64,000 bases of DNA, taken from the NCBI GenBank assembly GCA_963739385.1, contig CAVUAI010000028.1, positions 62,001 through 126,000 of the forward strand, written 5' to 3'. Under the pieces are notes generated by a model that had not been told where the DNA came from, did not search any database, and saw only the letters and a list, made by a program, of their open reading frames with translations. Shown one piece after another: positions 41,999-50,548 of this stretch. A program made the position numbers and the translations under genes. Source of the stretch: VAZQ01 sp963739385. Its GTDB lineage: Bacteria; Pseudomonadota; Alphaproteobacteria; Rhizobiales; Xanthobacteraceae. Each line of letters opens with the position of its first letter. Position 1 is the stretch's first letter.

Positions 41999-44097
41999 AT
42001 GAGTTCCGATCACTCGAACGATCCGCATGTTGAAGCTCCGGCTCCTGTTAATTTCAATATTGGCGCAGTCAAAGGTTTGCTTGTAGCCGCTTGTGCTCTC
42101 CTCTGGCTGTCGCAGCTGTGCTGTTTTTTTCTGTGCTACAGACCACGGTTCCGTGTGTGTTTCGGCCAGTCACCTACGCGATTTTTACAGGAATAGTACT
42201 CGCCGCAGTCGGATCAATTCTTGGCGGCCAAGCCGCAATTAGGGGCAATCTTCCAAGGGCCGGTGTGGCATGGACAATCACTGGAGGAGCTGCCTTTCTG
42301 ATAGTTGTAATGGCAGGTGTTTGGTGGGTGACCCGCACGCAATGCAAAGAAGTGGCCACTTTACGATTATCTTCTATCCCCGCCAAATATACTTTCGCGA
42401 GTGTCGACCCCTCCCCAGCAGACAAACAACTTAGAGTTCGATTTGACGAAAACGTGGCAGTGAAGCAGTTCGTCAGCGGTGATCAAGTTCGGTACGATCT
42501 TTATTTTTCGGACAACCAAGAAAAACTAAAAATTCATCTAGACCTCATCTTTCAAAATAAATCTGTCCAAATTTGCGAAATAGAGATTCTATCCGCGTCT
42601 CCCAAGATCAAACCCCACCTCCGAGACCCCAAACAGTTCATCCGTCTGACAGAGAACGCACCGGTCGAATTGAAGTTCATAGACGGTTTCGTCGACGAAC
42701 TTCTTTCAAAATACCGGTTTGAAAAAAGATATAAAGGTGGCGCTAACAGTTGTCTTCAGATCGAGTATGAGGACGATGCTGGAAAGCGAAAACCTGCACT
42801 TGTTAATGACATTTATTTTTTGGAGGCAAGCGTATCGGATGCAACTAAGGGTGATTTATCGCTGCTTACTCGACAGTTTTCTGTCTACGTCCGCACAGGA
42901 GTGGGGCAACCGTCGACAGCCGTTACTGATGAGAAGCCCGAGTCGCCAACGGATTCGCCGGCCATCACCGTCGCGCCGCGGCCGAATGTGAGTGGTACCT
43001 GTCCTCAAAAGACATCGCAGGTGGAAAATGCATACACGACAATAATGTCGACAGGCGTGGTTGGAGACGATGAACTTAAAATACTCTATGAGGGTTGGTG
43101 TAGCGTTGAGCAAGAGTTCTACAATCTTCTCAGCACGGTCACCAACAGTTCGATACGCTATAACCTAATGCGCTTCATTCGGAGCTCAATCACCTCGATA
43201 GATGTTTGTTGGGCGTCCAGCGACACGTTCCGAACCAAAAACCCAGATAGGGGCAATTGCGCCCCAAAACTGAACCAACCGCGCAATCTATCGCGTCAGC
43301 TTCCCTTTGCCAGTAAGCCAGAGCAAAAGAGGCAAATTCTGAATCTTTTGCGGGACGACAATGCACAGATACGCAGAGAGATCGAAGCTCTTCTCAGATC
43401 ATATCCGCACGATGAGTTTAGTGGGATCTTTGACGAATATCTCGGCAACCTCCACACCTTACCATTGGAAGTGCGCCAGGCGCTGGCATCAGCGGCTATA
43501 GGGTATTACTACAACCGCGTGGTCGAAAAACAATGGGCCGACAAAACAGAGATTGCCCGAACAGCCAATGCAGAGTTGGAACAAGGAAAGAAATGGGCTG
43601 ACAAAATAGTTGGTCCAGAGGGAGGTGCATCTCGAGCCAGACTTCACTACGCAAGAGCTCATGTCTTTCTACAGGTGACGGGTTTTCGGCCCTCGGCCGC
43701 GGATATCAGTCAGATTCGAGCAGACTTTTCTGAGTTACTGAAACTTACTTCTGAAGAAATGGCTGCTTACCCGTATCCTCACCATATTGCGCGAGCTGTT
43801 GTTTATAATTTCGGCAAACAAGCTGATAGTGACCGTTTTGCAAAACTGGATTTGGACAAGCTTACGCGCCAGCTGGTGTCCACAACCGATAAATTTAATA
43901 CCTCCAACTACGAAGCGGGTTTGATTGTGGTGCCGGAGTCGGGAAGTATCGAACTCGCCAAGTTGGGTTCAAATGACAAGATGCGCGTACTGATGCACTT
44001 CATTCCAGATCCCAAAAAGAAAACCGAAAATGCGTGGGATTTCGTCTGGACGACAAGCGGCATCGGCTGGCTCAAACTGCTGAATAAATCGAGCTGA
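41999..44097 (+). CDS. A+T-rich membrane protein of unknown function, probable frameshift near the start
   Basis: The best start is ATG 41999 with a strong GGAGGGG site; it reads MSSDHSNDPHVEAPAPVNFN and enters a span, then one base seems missing near 42095-42110. The main frame (usable from TTG 42091) continues LAVAAVLFFSVLQTTVPCVF and has three hydrophobic spans (to about WTITGGAAFLIVVMAGVWWV) before some 570 soluble residues. These hold FASVDPSPADKQLRVRFDEN, a Pro-rich linker near 295-315 and a helical half (LRSYPHDEFSGIFDEYLGNL, GGASRARLHYARAHVFLQVT). No known domain recognised. G+C is visibly lower than both flanks, a sign of transfer. Confidence 0.6.
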
Positions 44098-44272
44098 TCG
44101 GCCATTTCATCCAAATCCGTCGCAGCGCCGGCTAAGCTTAGTGGAGACGTGGGCTCGGTGTGGGAGCAAACTCACGGAAGGAGCGTTCGCAGGGCATCAC
44201 GCGCCAAAGCCCGTGGTCACTGCCGTTTTCAGCGAGCCCGGCTCCCCACCGAGAAATTTGCTCGCGGTAGGA

Positions 44273-44309
44273 TGGCGGAGGGAGTGGAACCGGGATCCAA
44301 CATTCTCCA
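44273..44309. repeat. Direct repeat, right copy (tRNA 3'-end-like)
   Basis: A 37-base segment starting TGGCGGAGGGAGTGGAAC, 32 of 37 identical to 41608-41644. The upstream 100 bases also resemble those of the left copy in places (AGCCCGT...CACTGC...TTCAGCG). The pair could be left and right attachment scars of a small island. Confidence 0.6.
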
Positions 44310-44395
44310 GGTGGGGCCCGCGCAATCGAGCAAATCCGCACGCAGAAAGCCGCATAGCTACGGCCAAAGACCCGGGCTGGCGGCTATTTTTCATA

Positions 44396-44488
44396 CGGGC
44401 GAGGTGTAGTTCCATCGGGCAGGCAGAATTCTGGGATGCTGTGTACCAGCGATTTTGATGCGTAGGTTCGAGTCCCGGCGCCCAGCCA
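44396..44488 (+). other. Degenerate tRNA-like sequence
   Basis: The 3' part GTAGGTTCGAGTCCCGG followed by CGCCCAGCCA looks like a T-arm, acceptor and CCA end. The 5' GGGCG can pair with CGCCC (five base pairs). The T-stem has two mismatches and no proper anticodon arm can be drawn, so it is not a working tRNA. The AGCCA end would suit a Gln-type gene. It may be a decayed attachment site. Confidence 0.35.
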
Positions 44489-44492
44489 GCGA

Positions 44493-44521
44493 GTCCGTTT
44501 CTAACGCATACTGAAACGGAC
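44493..44521. other. Nine-base-pair hairpin
   Basis: GTCCGTTTC-N11-GAAACGGAC, a perfect stem directly after the tRNA-like sequence. No T run follows. Part of a structured non-coding stretch (44.1-44.75 kb). Confidence 0.45.
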
Positions 44522-44609
44522 CGCGCTCAAAATGGCGCGATATGCAAAGGATTGCGGCTCGATTTTGAGTGTTGTGCGCCTGCTGACCAGGGCTGCCACT
44601 GTGTGGAAA

Positions 44610-44637
44610 CGGAGACTTCGGTACGTCTCCGCTTTTT
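44610..44637 (+). terminator. Rho-independent terminator
   Basis: CGGAGAC-N8-GTCTCCG followed by CTTTTT. A good intrinsic terminator on the plus strand, but no coding gene ends in the 500 bases before it, which suggests a transcribed non-coding RNA upstream. Confidence 0.65.
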
Positions 44638-44653
44638 GGGCACGACGATAAGC

Positions 44654-44693
44654 AGAGAGCCCCGGGCTGCCTCCAAAATTCCCAGGGCTCTCT
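44654..44693. other. Nine-base-pair hairpin with large loop
   Basis: AGAGAGCCC-N22-GGGCTCTCT, perfect arms, 16 bases after the terminator. Followed near 44717 by a run of seven T. Role unknown. Confidence 0.45.
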
Positions 44694-44797
44694 CCGTGGT
44701 CGCTCTCGTTGCCTCTTTTTTTGGGGGGCTTTGCCTCCAGAGAGCGGCCTAACCGACCACTCAGGCTACGTTCCGAAGTAGCACATACCGAATTTAT

Positions 44798-44995
44798 TTA
44801 TGCCCCATGGTCTTCTCGTCCCACCTTATAGACGGTTCCCTGAAACAAACGCTCTATTGCCTCATGCTTGCGGGCCAGCGAGAGCCACGAGACGGCCATA
44901 GAGAGATGAAGTTTGCGCGATTGAGGTTGGGATGCTTCTTGAGCCGCCAATAGCGAACCTGCCGCGCTATCGCGGTAGCGTCGCGAATCATGCAT
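44798..44995 (-). CDS. Small helical protein, YRxxA...AxxWxxLA family member 1
   Basis: 65 residues from ATG 44995, with GGAGGG four bases upstream. It reads MHDSRRYRDSAAGSLLAAQE and then HLSMAVSWLSLARKHEAIER. It shares the pattern Y-R-x2-A, a middle R/K-x-x-L and A-x2-W-x2-L-A with the genes at 45540, 47106, 48316 and 50879. Predicted all-helical hairpin, cytosolic, function unknown. Such proteins are numerous in Bradyrhizobium genomes to my knowledge. Confidence 0.6.
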   Translation of the reverse strand: MHDSRRYRDSAAGSLLAAQEASQPQSRKLHLSMAVSWLSLARKHEAIERLFQGTVYKVGREDHGA

Positions 44996-45087
44996 GGCAC
45001 CCTCCATCGCGCCCCGATGAGTTTCGGCGCGGAGTCACCTTAAGGTGTGCTTTGATTTCAAGAAGGATGCGCTCATTGACCGGTGAA

Positions 45088-45109
45088 GTCTGTATAAAAT
45101 TGCTCACAA
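45088..45109. repeat. 22-bp repeat, degenerate copy 1
   Basis: Matches the copies at 50189 and 59796 at 19 of 22 positions; the three changes fall in the left arm of the palindrome, so it is no longer symmetrical. Confidence 0.5.
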
Positions 45110-45435
45110 ACAGGAGGACAACACCGAAACGTGTCGGGGGCGTGCATTTTATTGAGGTTTTCGCCCGCTCCGAACCTGTCCTTCCCGCGCTTCTTCTGCG
45201 GCCCTCTGGAGATGTTGAGCAACTTCATCAAGTCTTGTCGTTGGAAGAGAAAATGCAAACGACTGATCGGGGTATTCTCGCCGGCCTTCGCAAGCTCGTT
45301 GAGCTTGGTGGCGATGGCCTGCTTGACGCCATCGTCGCAGTCTCCGACCCGCAACGCGATGCACACCATTTCGAGGGCGACACTGAGGACGCGCTTGGTC
45401 TCCGGATCGACCGTACGCCCTGCGAACCCTCGATG

Positions 45436-45463
45436 GGCCCCGGCCTCACCGGGGCCTTTTTTT
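45436..45463 (+). terminator. Rho-independent terminator
   Basis: GGCCCCGG-N5-CCGGGGCC followed by seven T. A very strong intrinsic terminator on the plus strand. No intact plus-strand gene ends just before it. Confidence 0.7.
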
Positions 45464-45539
45464 GTGGCGGCGGTTCCGGAACTGTTTCGGTCGGGGGCTC
45501 TTATCCAATCGGGCATGGGGCGAAACCGCGCCGATCGTC

Positions 45540-45740
45540 ATGCTGACGTCGAAGGAATATAGACATCGCGCCGAAGAGTGTCTGAAGCTCGCGAATGAGA
45601 GCAAGGAAATCTACGCGAGAATGGCGTTGCTCGATTTGGCAGGAGAGTTCCGCGCAAGGGCTCAACAATCGGACCTTCGCGAGCACCGGGCAAAGACCAG
45701 GCGACGGCTCTTTTCTGCCGCTCTACATGTTCGTCCGTGA
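45540..45740 (+). CDS. Small helical protein, family member 2
   Basis: 66 residues: MLTSKEYRHRAEECLKLANE, then YARMALLDLAGEFRARAQQS. It has the YRxxAEEC start and the closing A-x2-F/W-x2-x-A pattern of the family described at 44798. ATG 45540. A terminator lies 32 bases after its stop. Function unknown; no signal or span. Confidence 0.68.
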   Translation: MLTSKEYRHRAEECLKLANESKEIYARMALLDLAGEFRARAQQSDLREHRAKTRRRLFSAALHVRP

Positions 45741-45771
45741 TCGGTGTTGCCCATCTCTTGGCCACGTGACC

Positions 45772-45795
45772 AGGCCGCCAACTGAGGCGGCCTTT
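45772..45795 (+). terminator. Rho-independent-type terminator
   Basis: AGGCCGCC-N6-GGCGGCCT followed by TT and A. It ends the small gene at 45540-45740. The 330 bases that follow hold a frame ending at 46083 with a protein-like stretch (DFVSVLANAELVQQLSPRQH) but no convincing start. Confidence 0.6.
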
Positions 45796-46125
45796 AGCGC
45801 GCGTGCCGCTCTTCGTGGCCTGCCTAGGCCACCTTGTCCAAGGCCCGGCGGTAGTGCCCAAATTTCTTTTTCGTGGTCGGGACGCGCCTTTTTGGCGCGG
45901 GGAGCGGGGCAACTATGGCCAAGATTTCTCGCTCGGCTGCGAGCCAATGATGATCGTCTTGACCGTCCGTCCGGCCATTTGCGTTCAGATTTCGTAAGCG
46001 TGCTCGCGAATGCGGAGCTGGTGCAACAGCTGTCGCCGCGGCAACATGCGCGGAATGTTTTGGGCTTCATTGCCTCGACGTGAAGGTCTTGAACGCAGTC
46101 TTGGGCTGCCAGATCGGGGTAGGCC

Positions 46126-47046
46126 ATGGCGGCCACCAATGAGCGCACCGTCACGGTGTTCGGCGGAACTGGATTTCTCGGCCGACACGTCGTTCGGCAT
46201 CTCCGTAAGCATGACTTTTCCGTTCGGGTCGCATCAAGGCACCCGGATCAGGGCTACAAGTTGTTTTGTCTTGATGATCCGCAACTTCAATCGGTCGAGG
46301 CCAACGTTCACGACGAGCGATCAGTCGCCGACGCACTTGCTGGTGCTTATGCGGTTGTGAATGCGGTCAGTCTTTACGTCGAGCACAGACACGAAACCTT
46401 TCATTCCGTGCACGTCGAGTTTGCCCACCGGATAGCATCTCAAGCGCGCCGAGCCGGAGTGCAGCGGCTCGCACACGTCTCAGGAATTGGCTCCGATGCC
46501 GAGTCGCCATCGCTTTATATTCGAAAGCGTGGCGAAGGCGAACTGGCGGTCAGGGCCGCGTTTGCGGATGCACTGCTCATCAGGCCGGCTGTGATGGTCG
46601 GACCGAACGATTCATTTCTTACTACGATTTTCAAGCTCCTCGGCCGCCTTCCAATCTATCCGATGTTCGGCCGCGGCCTCACGAGATTGCAACCTGCCTA
46701 TGTGGAAGATGTGGCGGAGGCGATAGCCAGAGCGCTGCAAAGGGTGGAAATGCATGCAATCACGTACGAGTGCGGCGGCCCTCGCGTCTACTCTTACGAG
46801 GAATTGCTCAGAGCCGCTGCACAAGAGGCCAGCCGTAATTCCATGCTGATCCCAATCCCATTTGCCGCCTGGCATATGCTGGCTTGGTTCGCGGAAATGC
46901 TGCCGAGCCCACCCATCACTCGGAATCAAGTAGAACTGATGCAGATCGACAACGTGGCATCTCCAGGGATGCCCGGATTTGAGGAACTTGGAATTTCACC
47001 GCGGTCGGTCGAGGAGATACTCCAGGAGATGTTGTCGGATCGCTGA
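46126..47046 (+). CDS. NAD(P)-binding SDR, NDUFA9-like
   Basis: 306 residues of the atypical short-chain dehydrogenase group that includes complex I NDUFA9-like proteins: TVTVFGGTGFLGRHVVRHLR (GxxGxxG nucleotide-binding loop), AVVNAVSLYVEH, LAHVSGIGSDAESPSLYIRK (the active-site strand, with Y-x3-K-like YIRKR), ALLIRPAVMVGPNDSFLTTI and RLQPAYVEDVAEAIARAL. It starts at ATG 46126. It stands alone among tiny genes. Either an NADPH-binding assembly factor or an oxidoreductase; the substrate is unknown. Confidence 0.88.
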   Translation: MAATNERTVTVFGGTGFLGRHVVRHLRKHDFSVRVASRHPDQGYKLFCLDDPQLQSVEANVHDERSVADALAGAYAVVNAVSLYVEHRHETFHSVHVEFAHRIASQARRAGVQRLAHVSGIGSDAESPSLYIRKRGEGELAVRAAFADALLIRPAVMVGPNDSFLTTIFKLLGRLPIYPMFGRGLTRLQPAYVEDVAEAIARALQRVEMHAITYECGGPRVYSYEELLRAAAQEASRNSMLIPIPFAAWHMLAWFAEMLPSPPITRNQVELMQIDNVASPGMPGFEELGISPRSVEEILQEMLSDR

Positions 47047-47105
47047 TCAAACACCTAACGCGTTCCAAATGTGCCTTGGGGGGCGGCCCCAACAGGCTGG
47101 CAAAC

Positions 47106-47285
47106 ATGATCAACGAAACGCAGTGCAGGGCGTACGCTGCTGAATGTGAGCGGCTAGGATTGGCGCGCGACATTTCGGTCCAGCGTTCAACGGCTCTCAT
47201 GGCCATGGCACACAGTTGGCATCAGCTCGCGGTGCGAAAGGGGCGGTACGACGCTGTCGTGGCGGAAGAATCCGCCGGTCGGTGA
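47106..47285 (+). CDS. Small helical protein, family member 3
   Basis: 59 residues: MINETQCRAYAAECERLGLA, then STALMAMAHSWHQLAVRKGR. It has the CRxYAAEC start and the AHSWHQLA end of the family (see 44798). ATG 47106; no strong ribosome site, only GGGGGGCGG farther upstream. Function unknown. Confidence 0.62.
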   Translation: MINETQCRAYAAECERLGLARDISVQRSTALMAMAHSWHQLAVRKGRYDAVVAEESAGR

Positions 47286-47338
47286 CTCGCGTCAGAGACG
47301 GCTGCGACCTATCTATTAGAGCATGTCCCCCGCACTGA

Positions 47339-47524
47339 AAAAGGCATCAAAGACCAGAGGCTGCCAAGCTGCGATCCTGGCGCGTCGCCATCCTGCGAAA
47401 CCGCTCCCACTACTTGGGCGAAGTCCAAGCTCCCGACGAGAAGGCGGCCGAGGCCGTCGCGGTTGTGGCGTTCAATCTGAGCGACGACCAGCGCAGGCGC
47501 GTTGTCGTGCAGGAACGGGAATAA
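47339..47524 (+). pseudogene. Small hypothetical protein without a start codon
   Basis: A protein-like frame with no ATG, GTG or TTG start: KLRSWRVAILRNRSHYLGEV, QAPDEKAAEAVAVVAFNLSD, DQRRRVVVQERE, ending at TAA 47522. The W-R-V-x-I-L-R-N-R-x-x-Y-L-G and A-P-D-x-x-A-A-E-A patterns look conserved. The start seems to have been lost by a small change near 47336. A further tiny span-encoding frame (ALLAACIVFGLLALGVAYAV) lies at about 47578-47654, also frameshifted from its ATG at 47558. Confidence 0.4.
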
Positions 47525-47782
47525 GACTATCAGGACTGGGGGCACAAGATGGGACTTCATGACCCAGCCGCCAGTCGAAAACGGCTCTCCTGGCCGCATG
47601 TATCGTGTTCGGTCTTCTCGCGCTCGGCGTCGCTTACGCGGTATGGATTTAGTTTGACAGTGGGCGCGCCCTGGCCCCCGTGCCTGCATCATGGATCACG
47701 GGCCGCCCCACCCCCCTTGTGTGACCAGCGCGGCCCTATGGATCACAGGCAGTACATCCGTGCCATGCGATCAGAAGGGGGC

Positions 47783-48013
47783 CTAACGGATGGTGGCCGG
47801 TATGTCCGGTTGGGGGACTGCAGGTGCCCGATTGGTTTGTCCGGTCGTCGTGTCGGGCGGCTTGGTGCTTGCCGTTTGGTGCCGATCACTCATGCCGTAG
47901 ACAATGGCCGCAATGACAGCAAGCGCCGCAACTGCACCTATGATCCAGCCGGTGTAGCCGGTTGATGCTCGCTGGTATCTTGGGGGGTTGCGTCCCGGAT
48001 CCATATTGGTCAT
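47783..48013 (-). CDS. Small single-span membrane protein
   Basis: 76 residues from ATG 48013 with AAAGGA upstream. It reads MTNMDPGRNPPRYQRASTGY, then the span WIIGAVAALAVIAAIVYGMS, then a Thr/Pro-rich tail (TKPPDTTTGQTNRAPAVPQP). A cytosolic N-terminus and periplasmic tail are expected. Function unknown. Confidence 0.7.
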   Translation of the reverse strand: MTNMDPGRNPPRYQRASTGYTGWIIGAVAALAVIAAIVYGMSDRHQTASTKPPDTTTGQTNRAPAVPQPDIPATIR

Positions 48014-48315
48014 TGAGGAGGTCCTTTGCTGTTCTCAGCAGCAACCGTGCTCATCGCCACGTTCCGGGCCGAGGTGACGCGGCTCACCTAAGGTCAGGTT
48101 CAGACCTTGCTTGCCATGCCGCGCCACGGATGGTGGAGGTGGTGAGATTAGCCTGCGATCGGGTCGGCTACTCAACCGGTCAAGACTAACACGCTTGGCC
48201 GCTCACATCAATCTCTTGCCCAATCTCTAAGCGGGCACTTGCTATGCCCGCGAACCTGGAACGTCCCCGGCATTGAGGCGTTTCGCCGGCTTCACCGGGA
48301 AGCCGGGGAGGGGCA

Positions 48316-48522
48316 ATGAGCAAAGTCTCAGAGTACCGGCAGCATGCCAAGGAATGTCGTGGCCTAGCCAAACGATCGAGATCACCCGAACATCGGGAAA
48401 TGCTTCTGGACATCGCCGCTACGTGGGAGTTGCTCGCCAACGATCGCATCAAAACGGCGGAAGGGCTGGAGCGAATTGCCAACTTGGAAAAAGCGGCACG
48501 GAAGAACCGTAAGCACTTTTAA
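48316..48522 (+). CDS. Small helical protein, family member 4
   Basis: 68 residues: MSKVSEYRQHAKECRGLAKR, SRSPEHREMLLDIAATWELL, ANDRIKTAEGLERIANLEKA. The best example of the family pattern YRxxAxEC...R-x2-L-L-x2-A-x2-W-x2-L-A. GGGGAGGGGC lies before ATG 48316; directly upstream is a CCGGCTT-N7-AAGCCGG hairpin (about 48286-48306) that touches the ribosome site and might control it. Function unknown. Confidence 0.7.
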   Translation: MSKVSEYRQHAKECRGLAKRSRSPEHREMLLDIAATWELLANDRIKTAEGLERIANLEKAARKNRKHF

Positions 48523-49281
48523 TACGCGCCACGGGGCGCGTGATGTTGACGCAGATCGGGATAAAGGCCCAAGAGACGCGATCACGATTTACGACAACGC
48601 CTGACGTTTAGAGGATCGGACTCACAATCTTCACAAACTTTGGGGAAGGTGGGGCAAGGGAGACGGGCGCTCCATTTGACGGGGAGCGCAAACAAGCAAG
48701 AACACAATAGGGAGGATGAATGCTCCCATTCACCGACGGTAAACATCATGACGTCTACGGCCCTCACACCCTGCAGGTCATGGGCGCTGCATTCGATGCT
48801 GCTGTGCAGGCACTCCCCCGTGAGCTTCAAGATCGTGAGAGGGCGCGGACAAGACTGGCGTTGCTCATCCTTCGACACGCAGATCGCGGAGAGCCCGCGA
48901 CCCACCTTAGCAGTCTATCCTTGCTCGATTTCCTGCGAACGATTTCAATAAGCGTCGCCGAGCCGATCGCGCCCCGGTCCCGCGTCTGGATCTCGCTGTT
49001 GCGGATGCCGCGCGTCACGCGCCGCGCATGGCCGATGCGCCGGCATCACGACGCGGACGATCACAGCGCGGCCGTCACGGACGATCGGCGCTCGCGCATC
49101 TGCTCAATTCCCAATGACGGTCCAATAGAACGGCTGATTGATCTCGGGCAACTGGAAGTCAATGGAGACATAGCCGCCACCTCCAGAATTGATTGCAGCA
49201 ATCGCCGGGGTATGCTGCGACACCACGCCAGCGCTATCTTTTTGCGTCGAGACCGAAAGGATGTTGTTCGGTAGGCCGATC
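48523..49281. other. Non-coding stretch
   Basis: About 760 bases. Frames exist (for example MLPFTDGKHHDVYGPHTLQV from 48720, open for 184 codons) but the composition after the first 60 residues is not protein-like. A piece from 48720 to about 48900 could be the start of a broken gene. Confidence 0.35.
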
Positions 49282-49424
49282 CTATCTGTGGCGCATGCCA
49301 CCTCGCCCCAAGACCCCCCGGCCATAGTTCCTCGATCAGCGCGCGCATCTCGTCGGATACCGCCTCGATGCGCTCGAAGGTAAGCAGCTCCTTGTGCAGC
49401 CGCTGCAAATCGGCTGGCATCATC
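49282..49424 (-). pseudogene. RLHKxLL-family small protein, frameshifted
   Basis: From ATG 49424: MMPADLQRLHKELLTFERIE, then AVSDEMRALIEELWPG. It matches the protein at 57050 (RLHKFLLETDTISDISDDVREVVEKEWPE) in pattern. After WPG the frame changes at a run of six G; the other frame ends after a few residues at TAG 49282-49284. Function unknown. Confidence 0.5.
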
Positions 49425-49500
49425 ACTTGCCCTGACGATTTCGGGGCTCGTAGCTCCGCCGCTTCTTCTTCGCCATGTAACGAGTATAGGCGATTCAGCA

Positions 49501-49662
49501 ATGAAGAACCGCACCAACTTCAAACACCGCATCGAGATGCTCGATGATCAAAGCGAGCTTCTAGAGCACCTAGCCGGCGTCGACGATTTCGCGCTCGCAG
49601 AGGCAACGTGGATGGCTGCGATCAAGCGATGGCCAAAGGCGGTTATCATGGCGATGCAATGA
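49501..49662 (+). CDS. Small hypothetical protein
   Basis: 53 residues from ATG 49501: MKNRTNFKHRIEMLDDQSEL, LEHLAGVDDFALAEATWMAA, IKRWPKAVIMAMQ. Helical, with a conserved-looking WMAAIKRWP segment. Its stop overlaps the next ATG as ATGA, so the two are translationally coupled. Function unknown. Confidence 0.55.
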   Translation: MKNRTNFKHRIEMLDDQSELLEHLAGVDDFALAEATWMAAIKRWPKAVIMAMQ

Positions 49663-49793
49663 ACGGATTTCTCGAGCAGGGTAAGGCGGAGACTTGGTCT
49701 CAGGTCGAAGAATGGCTGCGGACCGCCGCGCTCAGACACTATCCGGACAGCGCCTTTGCCAAGCAGGAGCTAATGCGGATCTCCTCCAGCTGA
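49659..49793 (+). CDS. Small hypothetical protein coupled to the preceding gene
   Basis: 44 residues from ATG 49659: MNGFLEQGKAETWSQVEEWL, RTAALRHYPDSAFAKQELMR, ISSS. The ATGA overlap with 49501-49662 supports it. An alternative is that both are pieces of one longer protein joined by a frameshift. Function unknown. Confidence 0.45.
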   Translation: MNGFLEQGKAETWSQVEEWLRTAALRHYPDSAFAKQELMRISSS

Positions 49794-49868
49794 CTGCAAT
49801 CCCCGCCCAAGAGGGCATGTCCCGGAGGCTCCGGCACCGTCGCGAAGGCGACGTATAGGGCGGCGCAA

Positions 49869-50060
49869 CTAGAAAACATTGCGCGGGCGGTCCCTAGCGT
49901 TCTCGCTTTGCACCGCTGGTCTTGGATTGGCGAGCCCAACGCATCGCTTCCTCGGCACATTGCCGGAACTGATCGGCCCCTGAAACGACACCTCCGACTT
50001 CAGCCTTCGCGCCCACTTCTGCTCCGCGCGGCGATGAAAATCCAAGGGATAAACGATCAT
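49869..50060 (-). CDS. Small basic hypothetical protein
   Basis: 63 residues from ATG 50060 with GAGG upstream: MIVYPLDFHRRAEQKWARRL, then GPISSGNVPRKRCVGLANPR. The start MIVYPLDFHRRxEQ(K/R)WxxR looks like a family I have seen in this group of bacteria. The frame is open upstream to 50216 and includes a CEQFCSD segment shared at DNA level with two other sites (see repeats). Function unknown. Confidence 0.5.
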   Translation of the reverse strand: MIVYPLDFHRRAEQKWARRLKSEVSFQGPISSGNVPRKRCVGLANPRPAVQSENARDRPRNVF

Positions 50061-50188
50061 TTCACGCCTCGTCCGGTTCAAGGCTGCTTCACAATTTAAC
50101 GTGCAATCGCAGGCGTCGTAGCAAGCCCTCGCGCCGTACACCTCCCGCCACCAGACCCATTTACGAGCTTGCGCCTGTTGACGGTGGA

Positions 50189-50210
50189 AGTCTGAGCAAA
50201 ATTGCTCACA
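50189..50210. repeat. 22-bp palindrome-containing repeat, copy 2
   Basis: Holds the inverted repeat TGAGCAA-AA-TTGCTCA. Identical over all 22 bases to 59796-59817; 19 of 22 to 45088-45109, where the left arm is changed. All three lie in the small-gene region. Could be an operator, or part of a short conserved coding segment (CEQFCSD on the minus strand). Confidence 0.6.
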
Positions 50211-50356
50211 AGGCACGCCACCGGGCAGCCCCCCTTAGGACAATCCTCGCTTTATGTCTCAGTTAGGCGTACGTTCTTCCCATCACCGACATCGCCAGGC
50301 GTTGGTGGCTGAGAGACCGGTTGCGCTCCCGCCAAAAAATCGGGAGCCACTTCGTC

Positions 50357-50542
50357 ATGTCACTGCGATTCCAACCATCGCCGCTATTCCAACCACCGCC
50401 GCCGCCGTGCGTTAAGTGCGGCATCACGACCGTCATAGTCCCCGCATTCGAGGGGGGCCAACGGGTTTTCGTGGTTCGGTGCCCCGCGTGCGAGCATCGT
50501 GGCACGCACTCACTCGATTATGACGCTCTCCGCCCGTGGTGA
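50357..50542 (+). CDS. Small zinc-ribbon protein
   Basis: 61 residues from ATG 50357: MSLRFQPSPLFQPPPPPCVK CGI, then a strand-rich middle and FVVRCPACEHRGTHSLDYDA. CxxC and CxxC (CVKC, CPAC) should bind one zinc. The frame is open to ATG 50321. The next gene begins six bases after its stop. Function unknown. Confidence 0.62.
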   Translation: MSLRFQPSPLFQPPPPPCVKCGITTVIVPAFEGGQRVFVVRCPACEHRGTHSLDYDALRPW

Positions 50543-50548
50543 GCGCCC

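Larger units (their letters stand above)
45073..45516 (-). pseudogene. DPETKR-family small protein, degraded
   Basis: The core VDPETKRVLSVALEMVCIAL, then GVKQAIATKLNELAKAGE, is clearly related to the protein at 50549-50776 (DPETKRVLGVAFELVCLAL...QAIATKIIELAKAGE). Beyond AGE the frame is lost (the partner reads RNPDLLCERVL), and the long N-terminal extension crosses a plus-strand terminator. No good start was found. Probably a decayed copy; the core spans about 45285-45425. Confidence 0.5.

Noticed and set aside
44396..44488. Functional tRNA-Gln gene
   Set aside because: T-stem mismatches and lack of an anticodon arm; only 5' and 3' acceptor pieces pair.
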